A stretch of DNA of 5,099 bases from Clostridiales bacterium. Its GTDB lineage: Bacteria > Bacillota > Clostridia > Christensenellales > Aristaeellaceae. Below, in pieces: positions 1-5,099 of this stretch (its first letter is position 1; every line of letters begins with the position of its first letter). The stretch covers positions 1-5,099 of the forward strand of contig JALFHA010000126.1 of assembly GCA_022776785.1 (NCBI GenBank). Reading direction: 5' to 3'. A model generated the notes under the pieces. The model made no database searches, was not told the origin of the DNA, and saw nothing but the letters and a program-made list of their open reading frames with translations. The translations under genes were made by a program, and so were the position numbers.

Positions 1-711
1 TTGCAGCGCGCCTACGACCAGATCGTACATGACGTGTGCCTGCAAAACCTGCCGGTGTGCATCCTGTCGGATCACGTCGGGCTGGTCGGCGACGACGGCA
101 AGACGCATCACGGCGTGCTCAGCGTGCCGATGATGCTCTCCATTCCGAACCTGACGCTGCTCGCTCCGCGCGATACGCAGCAGATCCGCCTCGCCGTGCG
201 CGCGTCGCTCGCGGTCGAGGGGCCGTGCGTCATCCAGTATCCCAAGGACGGCATTGAGCCGTTTGGCGGGGAGGGCGGCAGCCAGAGCTTCGAGGTGGGC
301 AAATGGCAGACGCTCGTGCCTGCGGGGCGCTATGCGCTGCTGGCCTACGGACGCATGACGCTGCACGCTGTGCGAGCTGCCGCGCTGCTGCGGGACAGGG
401 GCATCGAGGTCGGCGTGATCGACTGCTGCTCGCTCAAGCCGCTGGATGAGGAATGCTTAAGCGGGCTCATCGCCGCGGGCGTGGGCCTCATCACGGTGGA
501 GGAGGGCGAGCTGATCGGCGGCTTCGGCTCCGAGATCGCGCGTCAGTGCGTGCTGCGCGGCGCGCCGGAGCCGGTGGTGATGCTGGGGCTTGAAAACCGG
601 TTTATCACGCATGGCTCGGTGAGCCAGCTCCTTGAGGAATGCGGCCTGACGCCCGAGCAGATTGCCGAGCGCGTGCAGGACGCCGTGAGAAGCATGGGAG
701 AAGACAGATGA
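1..711 (+). CDS. dxs: 1-deoxy-D-xylulose-5-phosphate synthase, C-terminal part (5' end outside window)
   Basis: DXS is a cytoplasmic thiamine-diphosphate enzyme that condenses pyruvate with glyceraldehyde-3-phosphate, the first step of the MEP isoprenoid pathway. The visible 236 residues match the last third of the family (about 620 aa): the end of the pyrimidine-binding domain (residues 1 to about 90) and the transketolase C-terminal domain (about 105-230). The first codon, TTG, reads as Leu inside the conserved FLQRAYDQ block, so it is not a start and roughly 385 residues lie upstream. Family residues still seen are Arg3 (E. coli R398), Asp32 (D427) and His36 (H431) in GLVGDDGKTHHG. Two phosphate-binding arginines are changed: R420 is His25 and R478 is Lys82 in QYPKDG, and the usual FDLSYL stretch after THHG is LSVPMM. 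E. coli numbering is from memory of its sequence. A DXS paralogue or DXS-like transketolase is the main alternative; the tlyA-nadK context favours true dxs. The stop overlaps the tlyA start. Confidence 0.9.
   Translation: MQRAYDQIVHDVCLQNLPVCILSDHVGLVGDDGKTHHGVLSVPMMLSIPNLTLLAPRDTQQIRLAVRASLAVEGPCVIQYPKDGIEPFGGEGGSQSFEVGKWQTLVPAGRYALLAYGRMTLHAVRAAALLRDRGIEVGVIDCCSLKPLDEECLSGLIAAGVGLITVEEGELIGGFGSEIARQCVLRGAPEPVVMLGLENRFITHGSVSQLLEECGLTPEQIAERVQDAVRSMGEDR
696..700 (+). promoter_or_regulatory. Ribosome binding site of tlyA
   Basis: GGGAG lies 7 bases before the ATG at 708, inside the last codons of dxs. It fixes the tlyA start at 708 rather than at an upstream in-frame ATG (639), whose extra 23 residues do not resemble the family N-terminus. 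Confidence 0.75.
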
Positions 712-1556
712 GCGATAAAAAGCGGGCGGACGTCGCCCTGGTGGAGCGCGGGCTGGCCGCCAGCCGTGAAAAGGCGCAGGCGCTGGTGATGGCGGGCGTG
801 GTCTACATCCGCGAAAACAAGGTGACCAAGCCCTCTGCGCCGGTGCTCGATTCGGATGAGCTGATCGTCCGGCAGACGGGCACGGGCTACGTCAGCCGCG
901 GCGCGCTGAAGCTGGAAAAGGGGCTTCAGGTGTTCAGCGTCAATCCCGCGGGTGTGGTGGCAATGGATTTGGGCGCATCCACGGGCGGATTCACCGACGT
1001 GCTGCTGCAAAACGGCGCGGCGCACGTCTACGCCATCGACGTGGGCTACGGCCAGCTCGACTGGAAGCTGCGCAACGATGCGCGCGTGACCGTCATGGAG
1101 CGCACGAACGCGCGCTATCTCAAGCCGGAGGACCTGCCGCTGCGTCCGACGCTGGGCGTGATGGACGTGTCCTTCATCTCGATTACGAAGATATTGCCCG
1201 CCGCTGTCGCCATACTCGGCGAGGACGGCGCGTTTATCACGCTGATTAAGCCGCAGTTCGAAGCGGGCCCGGAGCGCGTGGGCAAGAAGGGTGTCGTGCG
1301 CGACGCGCAGGTGCATCTTGACGTGGTGCGCGAGGTGCTCTCCTTTGTGGAAAGCGAGCTGGGCTGGCACGCGCAGGCTCTGTCCTTTTCACCGATCAAG
1401 GGCCCGGAGGGGAACATCGAATTTCTGGCCTATTTGCTGCCAGCGGCGCGAGCGACGCACAGCGTCACGCCGGAGGAGGCTGAGCAGGTCGTCCGTCAGG
1501 CGCACGCGGAGCTGGATGCGCGCGAGGAAAGAAAAGCGGAGGGTGAACACGCATGA
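708..1556 (+). CDS. tlyA: TlyA family rRNA (cytidine-2'-O)-methyltransferase
   Basis: TlyA proteins transfer a methyl group from S-adenosylmethionine to the 2'-O of cytidines in 23S rRNA (C1920) and, in some types, 16S rRNA (C1409); loss in mycobacteria gives capreomycin resistance. The protein is 282 aa, close to B. subtilis YqxC (281 aa). An S4 RNA-binding domain covers about residues 6-65 (DVALVERGLAASREKAQ at its start). An FtsJ/RrmJ-like methyltransferase domain follows, with the SAM motif DLGASTGGFTD at 87-97. The catalytic K-D-K-E set is complete: Lys68 (SRGALK), Asp153 (MDVSF), Lys181 (IKPQFEAG) and Glu238 (GPEGNIEF). The start at 708 gives a normal N-terminus and an ATGA overlap with dxs, implying translational coupling. 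Which cytidines this enzyme methylates cannot be decided from sequence alone. Older databases call the family hemolysin, which is misleading. Confidence 0.95.
   Translation: MSDKKRADVALVERGLAASREKAQALVMAGVVYIRENKVTKPSAPVLDSDELIVRQTGTGYVSRGALKLEKGLQVFSVNPAGVVAMDLGASTGGFTDVLLQNGAAHVYAIDVGYGQLDWKLRNDARVTVMERTNARYLKPEDLPLRPTLGVMDVSFISITKILPAAVAILGEDGAFITLIKPQFEAGPERVGKKGVVRDAQVHLDVVREVLSFVESELGWHAQALSFSPIKGPEGNIEFLAYLLPAARATHSVTPEEAEQVVRQAHAELDAREERKAEGEHA
1538..1542 (+). promoter_or_regulatory. Ribosome binding site of nadK
   Basis: GGAGG lies 10 bases before the ATG at 1553, within the 3' end of tlyA. It supports the start that gives the 4-base ATGA overlap with the tlyA stop. Confidence 0.7.
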
Positions 1557-2434
1557 TCAATCGCGCGCTGTTTGTGCTCAACCGGAACAAGGCCGCCGTG
1601 TTTAAGGCGGCGAAGACCTGCGCGGCGCTGTGCCGCGAGCGCGGCATCGAGCCGCGCTTCCTTGAGGAGGATCGGGAGGCGGTCACGCTTCATATGCCCG
1701 ACGAGGCCGGGAGTGCGTTTCTGCCCGCCCCCTCTGCGGGAGACGCGGATGTGATCTTCGTCTTTGGCGGGGATGGCACGGTGTTGCGCGCGCTCGATTC
1801 CTATGTGGACTGTGATATCCCCATGCTGGGCATCAACCTCGGACGGCTGGGCTTTCTGCTGGAGACGCAGGCGGACGAGCTGCCGCAGGCGCTTGACCAG
1901 CTCTGCCGCGGGGAATACGAGATCGAGCGCAGGATGATGCTTCAGGTGAGCGCGCGCTGCGCGGGCAGAGAGATCAACGCCTTCGCGACCAACGAGGTCA
2001 GCATATCCCGCGGGCTTTCTCAGCGGATGATCGCGCTCAACGCCTACGTGGGCAGCACGCTGGTGGATCACTACATCGCCGACGGCGTGGTGCTCGCCAG
2101 CCCGACGGGCTCCACGGCCTATTCGCTCTCCGCAGGCGGGCCGATCGTCAGCCCGGATGTGCACTGCTTTGTGCTCAACCCGATCTGCCCGCATTCGCTC
2201 CAGTCGCGGCCCATCGTGCTCTCCTGCCGGGAGCAGGTGACGCTGCGCATCGATATGAAGGAGATGCGCGAGGGCATCCGCCTGTCCGTCGATGGGCAGG
2301 AGATGGGGGAAATGCTCAATCAGGAGGAGGCGGTCATCCGCCGTTCGCCGCATGACGGGCTGCTGATCCGCTTTCCGAAGGAAAGGAATTTCTTTTCACT
2401 GCTCAAGGACAAGCTGTCGCAGTGGAGTTTGTGA
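1553..2434 (+). CDS. nadK: NAD kinase (ATP-NAD kinase)
   Basis: NAD kinase phosphorylates the 2'-OH of the adenosine ribose of NAD to make NADP, the only known route to NADP, in the cytoplasm. The 293-residue protein fits the bacterial family (about 265-305 aa). The N-terminal Rossmann-like domain begins ALFVLNRNK and carries the family GGDGT motif at 72-76, whose Asp74 is the catalytic/metal-linked residue, followed by LGINLGRLGFL at 92-102. The C-terminal beta-rich domain carries the NE pair (Asn147-Glu148) and the glycine-rich block DGVVLASPTGSTAYSLSAGG at 177-196, which contacts the dinucleotide. All core motifs are intact, so it should be active. It overlaps tlyA by 4 bases and lies 21 bases before argR, the usual Bacillota order. 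Its job is unrelated to its neighbours beyond shared housekeeping transcription. Confidence 0.96.
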   Translation: MINRALFVLNRNKAAVFKAAKTCAALCRERGIEPRFLEEDREAVTLHMPDEAGSAFLPAPSAGDADVIFVFGGDGTVLRALDSYVDCDIPMLGINLGRLGFLLETQADELPQALDQLCRGEYEIERRMMLQVSARCAGREINAFATNEVSISRGLSQRMIALNAYVGSTLVDHYIADGVVLASPTGSTAYSLSAGGPIVSPDVHCFVLNPICPHSLQSRPIVLSCREQVTLRIDMKEMREGIRLSVDGQEMGEMLNQEEAVIRRSPHDGLLIRFPKERNFFSLLKDKLSQWSL

Positions 2435-2440
2435 GAATCG

Positions 2441-2446
2441 AGGAGG
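2441..2446 (+). promoter_or_regulatory. Ribosome binding site of argR
   Basis: A perfect AGGAGG sits in the 21-base nadK-argR gap, 9 bases before the ATG at 2456. This confirms the argR start. The gap is too short for an obvious separate promoter. Confidence 0.85.
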
Positions 2447-2455
2447 TTTCCCGGC

Positions 2456-2908
2456 ATGAAGGCGAAACGACAGGCGCTGATCCGCGAAATCGTGGACACG
2501 CAGAGCATCCAGACACAGGAGGAGCTGGCGCAGGCGCTCAGGGAGCACGGCATGGTGGTGACGCAGGCCACCGTGTCGCGCGATATCAAGGAGATGCACC
2601 TGCTCAAGGTGCTCGCGGAGGACGGCTCCTACCGCTATGCGACGATGGACAAGGAGGAGCAAGGCACCAGCGACAGGCTGATTCGTATGCTTGCCGATTC
2701 CGTGATCGGCATGGACAGCGCGAACAACCTGATTGTCATCCGTACGCTGCCCGGCAGCGCGCATGTCGCGGGTGAGGCCGTGGACAGCCTGCGCTGGAGC
2801 GAGGTGCTGGGCACGATTGCGGGCGACAACACGATACTGGTGATCGCCCGCTCCAATGAGGATGTGGAGCCGGTGCTGCGCCGCTTCCGGGCGCTGATCC
2901 GGTCTTAA
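2456..2908 (+). CDS. argR: Arginine repressor ArgR/AhrC
   Basis: ArgR is a hexameric regulator that binds ARG boxes when loaded with L-arginine, repressing arginine synthesis and, in Bacillus, activating catabolism. The 150-residue length is typical. The N-terminal winged helix-turn-helix spans about residues 1-65, with recognition-helix sequence TQATVSRDIKEM at 36-47. The C-terminal oligomerisation and arginine-binding domain spans about 75-150, with TLPGSAHVAG at 97-106 and GTIAGDNTILVI at 119-130. In E. coli the last motif reads GDDT, and both aspartates are implicated in arginine binding; here Asp124 is kept but the second is Asn125. The gene ends 28 bases before recN. In this position it is the repressor usual for Bacillota; its targets lie elsewhere and no ARG box was recognised in this window, so autoregulation is not supported here. 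Confidence 0.95.
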   Translation: MKAKRQALIREIVDTQSIQTQEELAQALREHGMVVTQATVSRDIKEMHLLKVLAEDGSYRYATMDKEEQGTSDRLIRMLADSVIGMDSANNLIVIRTLPGSAHVAGEAVDSLRWSEVLGTIAGDNTILVIARSNEDVEPVLRRFRALIRS

Positions 2909-2923
2909 GGGGAATGCCTGAGC

Positions 2924-2930
2924 GGGGAGG
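2924..2930 (+). promoter_or_regulatory. Ribosome binding site of recN
   Basis: GGGGAGG ends 6 bases before the ATG at 2937, in the 28-base gap after argR. It supports that start, which also gives the family-typical N-terminus LLQLCIHHLALIEEM. Confidence 0.85.
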
Positions 2931-2936
2931 AATACC

Positions 2937-4682
2937 ATGCTGCTGCAGCTTTGCATACATCATCTGGCGCTGATTGAGGAGATGACGCTCGATTTCGCCC
3001 CCGGCATGAATGTGATGACGGGTGAGACGGGCGCGGGCAAGTCCATTGTCGTGGATGCGGTCAATCTCGTGCTCGGTGAGCGTGCCGACCGGGAGCTGAT
3101 CGCCAGCGGGCAGGCCAAGGCACGCGTGGAGGCCGTTTTTGACATCGCGGACAACGAGAAGGTGCAGGCGCTGCTCGGGGAGCTGGAGCTGACCGGCGAT
3201 GAGGATACGGTGTCCATCTCCCGTGAGCTGACGAGCGCGGGCAAGAACATCTGCCGTCTGAACGGGACGATTGTGCCGCTGCAAACGCTCAAGCAGGTTT
3301 CTGCGCAGCTGCTGGACATCCACGGCCAGCATGAGCATCAGCTTTTGCTGGACAGCCGCAACCATATCGGCTATCTGGACGAGTATGCGGCGGATGAGAT
3401 CCGCCCGCTGCTTGAGGAGAACGCCCGCCTCTATACGGCGTGGCGTCAAGCTGGACAGCGGCTGGTGAAGCTGCGCAAAAGCGTAGCCGAGCGCGCACAG
3501 CGGCAGGATATGCTCGCCTTCCAGCTCGAGGAGCTGCGCGGTGCACGTCTGGTTGCCGACGAGGAGGAGGAGCTGGAGCGCCAGAAGGTCTTCTTCCGCA
3601 ATGCGGGGAAGATCATGGGCGCGTTTGACGAGGCCTGCGCGCTGCTGACCGACGGCAGCGAGGATGAGAGTGCCGCTGTGGAGCTGCTTCGCAGGGGCGT
3701 GGACGCGCTGGCGCCTATCGCTGCGCTCGATGAGAAATATGAGACGGTCTATGCGCGGCTCGACGGCCTGTGCTACGAGGTGGAGGACGCAGCGCGCGAC
3801 CTGAGCGCCCTGCGCGGCGAGATGGACTACGACGAGGCGGAGGCCGAGCGCGTGGAGAGCCGTCTTGACCTGCTTCGGCGGCTGAACCGCAAGTATGGCG
3901 CGACGACGCGGGAGATGATCCGCTACCGCGACAAAATTGCTGCGGAGCTGGCAGAACTGGAGGATTCCGACGAGGCGATGGACAGGCTTGAGCGCGAATT
4001 CCGCCAGAGCGCGCGCGAGCTGGAGGCGGTATCCGTCCGGCTGACGCACGCAAGGGAAAATGCCGCGCGCCGGTTTGAGGCGAGCATGGAGGAGCAGCTG
4101 CACGATCTGGGCATGAAGAATGCACGGCTGTCGATGGCCTTTGCGCCGCTGGCTGCGGGGGAGAAGCTCTCCGAGCGGTTCAGCGCGCAGGGCACGGACC
4201 GGATGGAGATGATGTTCTGCGCAAACCTCGGCCAGCCAATGAAGCCGCTGGCGAAGGTCGCCTCCGGCGGCGAGCTCTCGCGCATCATGCTCGCGCTCAA
4301 GAATCTGTCGGCACAGAAGCCGGGTATTCCGCGCAGCATGGTCTTTGATGAGATCGACACGGGCATCAGCGGGCGCATGGCTCAGGTCGTTGCGGAAAAG
4401 ATGTGCCAGATTGGCGACCACCATCAGGTCATCTGCGTGACGCATCTGCCGCAGATCGCGGCGATGGCAGACGAGCAGTTCCTCGTGCGCAAGGCGGACG
4501 AGAACGGCGTGACACGCACGGAGGTGACGCATCTGAGTCCCGAGCAGCGCGCGCAGGAGATCGCGCGCATGGTCGGCGGTGCGGACTGCGAGAGCGAGAG
4601 CAGCGTGCGCCACGCACAGACGATGCTCGCCGACGCGCAGAAGCGCAAAGCCGAGCTGCGCGCGGCATATACAAGGCAATAA
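2937..4682 (+). CDS. recN: DNA repair protein RecN (SMC-like ATPase)
   Basis: RecN is a cytoplasmic SMC-family ATPase that gathers at DNA double-strand breaks and helps RecA-dependent recombinational repair. At 581 residues it is close to the usual 550-580. The N-terminal ATPase half carries the Walker A motif GETGAGKS at 29-36 and the Q-loop region HGQHEHQ at 129-135. A charged helical stretch at about 150-370 (for example DEEEELERQK and the DEAMDRLEREF region) forms the short coiled coil typical of RecN. The C-terminal ATPase half carries the signature VASGGELSR at 441-449, Walker B VFDEIDTGISG at 469-479 and the switch histidine His503 in VTHLPQIA. All ATPase motifs are intact. It is the last gene of the + strand run. 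In many bacteria recN is under SOS control; no LexA site was recognised near its start, and here it appears to be transcribed with the upstream genes. Confidence 0.97.
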   Translation: MLLQLCIHHLALIEEMTLDFAPGMNVMTGETGAGKSIVVDAVNLVLGERADRELIASGQAKARVEAVFDIADNEKVQALLGELELTGDEDTVSISRELTSAGKNICRLNGTIVPLQTLKQVSAQLLDIHGQHEHQLLLDSRNHIGYLDEYAADEIRPLLEENARLYTAWRQAGQRLVKLRKSVAERAQRQDMLAFQLEELRGARLVADEEEELERQKVFFRNAGKIMGAFDEACALLTDGSEDESAAVELLRRGVDALAPIAALDEKYETVYARLDGLCYEVEDAARDLSALRGEMDYDEAEAERVESRLDLLRRLNRKYGATTREMIRYRDKIAAELAELEDSDEAMDRLEREFRQSARELEAVSVRLTHARENAARRFEASMEEQLHDLGMKNARLSMAFAPLAAGEKLSERFSAQGTDRMEMMFCANLGQPMKPLAKVASGGELSRIMLALKNLSAQKPGIPRSMVFDEIDTGISGRMAQVVAEKMCQIGDHHQVICVTHLPQIAAMADEQFLVRKADENGVTRTEVTHLSPEQRAQEIARMVGGADCESESSVRHAQTMLADAQKRKAELRAAYTRQ

Positions 4683-4749
4683 AGAAAAAAGCGCCGCAGG
4701 GCGCGCTCCTGTACTTGGCAGTGGGTACAGGGCGCGCCCTGCGGCGCTT
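4681..4749 (-). terminator. Intrinsic terminator of the - strand acetyltransferase gene (possibly shared with recN)
   Basis: The arms 4689-4706 and 4732-4749 pair perfectly over 18 bases (core GCGCCGCAGGGCGCGC). After a single unpaired T at 4707 the stem continues for 7 more pairs (4708-4714 with 4725-4731), leaving a 10-base loop. On the - strand the hairpin is followed by TTTTTTCTTT (complement of 4690-4681), a classic U-tract. On the + strand the stem is followed only by TTAAAGCTT, which is a poor U-tract. The element therefore fits best as the terminator of the - strand gene ending at 4782. It begins 7 bases after the recN stop, so it may also reduce + strand read-through, less efficiently. 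Confidence 0.85.
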
Positions 4750-4781
4750 AAAGCTTGTGCTATAGTCCGAAAAACTGGAAT

Positions 4782-5099
4782 TTATTTGAGTGCGAGTTCA
4801 ATTTCATCTAAGCCACTGGCTATTGAGTTTCTTCTTCCTGTTCTCACAAGACCCATTCGTTGATAGAGTCTCTCAGCATTGATATTATTCTCAAGAATCC
4901 ACAATGTAGGAGTATCCGTACACTGATCGATAGCGTATTGTAGCAGCTTCGTTCCATAGCCCCTGTTTTGCATATCAGGAAGGACATAAAGATCCTCTAT
5001 CAAACTGTTCGTTACAGAAACAATCCCTATGGGCTTTTCTTCAACAAGCATATAGACCTTTGTTCCACTGTTCATCTTTTTGCTCAAATAATTCCGTTG
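4782..5099 (-). CDS. GNAT family N-acetyltransferase, C-terminal part (5' end outside window)
   Basis: GNAT enzymes transfer acetyl from acetyl-CoA to an amine of a small molecule, peptide or protein; the substrate cannot be told here. The frame is open to the window edge, giving 105 residues of a domain that usually spans 140-170. Visible parts are beta-strand 4 (KVYMLVEEKPIGIVSV), then LYVLPDMQNRGYGTKLLQYA, which contains the acetyl-CoA pyrophosphate loop Q/RxxGxG as QNRGYG (residues 44-49 of the fragment), and the late motif NINAERLYQRMGLVRTGRR with the usual xxLYxxxGF-like turn. In-frame TTG (5087) and ATG (5075) codons lack a clear ribosome binding site, so the true start is probably upstream. 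The stretch is about 40% GC and uses AGA and ATA codons repeatedly, unlike the genes to its left, which suggests acquisition. It converges on recN and ends just before a well-formed terminator. The reading frame looks intact. Confidence 0.85.
   Translation of the reverse strand, partial: QRNYLSKKMNSGTKVYMLVEEKPIGIVSVTNSLIEDLYVLPDMQNRGYGTKLLQYAIDQCTDTPTLWILENNINAERLYQRMGLVRTGRRNSIASGLDEIELALK

Noticed and set aside
1..3. TTG at the window edge as a start codon of a short DXS-like protein
   Set aside because: The residues continue a conserved internal DXS block, so the gene is simply cut by the window edge.
639..707. Upstream in-frame ATG for tlyA, adding 23 residues
   Set aside because: The added residues are the dxs end read in another frame. 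The ATG at 708 has a ribosome binding site and gives the standard S4-domain start.
543..1370. Antisense open frame of 275 codons across dxs/tlyA
   Set aside because: It mirrors tlyA coding sequence, has no family motif and no clear ribosome binding site, and is typical of GC-rich shadows.
708..1556. TlyA as a hemolysin
   Set aside because: The S4 domain plus a complete K-D-K-E methyltransferase set shows an rRNA methyltransferase; there is no signal peptide or membrane segment.
1496..2353. Antisense open frame of 285 codons across nadK
   Set aside because: It is opposite an intact nadK, is His/Arg/Ala-rich, and has no recognisable domain.
2736..4679. Antisense open frame of 647 codons across recN
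   Set aside because: It lies opposite an intact recN with all ATPase motifs; its protein is Arg/His/Leu/Ala-rich without recognisable motifs, as expected for a mirror frame of GC-rich coding DNA. Length alone is not evidence here.
4579..4863. + strand open frame running through the recN end, hairpin and GNAT gene
   Set aside because: It spans a terminator hairpin and a composition break, overlaps two real genes, and has no family resemblance.
5085..5087. TTG start for a 101-residue acetyltransferase
   Set aside because: The frame stays open to 5099, the fragment lacks the N-terminal part of the GNAT fold, and no ribosome binding site precedes this codon.

Overview
The window holds a compact housekeeping cluster on the + strand followed by one gene of different character on the - strand. 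The order dxs (3' part), tlyA, nadK, argR, recN is the conserved arrangement known from Bacillota such as Bacillus subtilis and many Clostridia. The + strand genes are GC-rich (about 60-65% by hand counts of sample lines) and use strong AGGAGG-type ribosome binding sites. Together these suggest a high-GC member of the Clostridia. A genus cannot be named from this window.

Positions 1-2908 carry the end of 1-deoxy-D-xylulose-5-phosphate synthase (isoprenoid precursors), then the TlyA rRNA 2'-O-methyltransferase, NAD kinase and the ArgR arginine repressor. RecN, a DNA double-strand-break repair ATPase, fills 2937-4682. Neighbouring genes are very close: dxs/tlyA and tlyA/nadK each share a 4-base ATGA overlap, and nadK/argR and argR/recN are separated by 21 and 28 bases. 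The five genes are therefore probably one transcription unit, with its promoter upstream of the window. No internal promoter or ARG box was recognised. The products are not one pathway; the set is an old conserved operon of housekeeping functions.

Positions 4683-4781 are the convergent intergenic region. It holds a long GC-rich hairpin whose only T-rich tail is on the - strand, so it is best read as the terminator of the - strand gene. From about 4750 onward the composition changes sharply: 4781-5099 is about 40% GC by direct count. This part encodes the C-terminal portion of a GNAT-type N-acetyltransferase with AT-leaning codon use, probably an acquired gene. It sits where spoIVB and spo0A usually follow recN in spore-forming relatives.

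No undescribed multi-gene system is visible. The points most worth checking are the diverged substrate-phosphate residues in the DXS fragment and the foreign-looking gene that breaks the usual synteny after recN.
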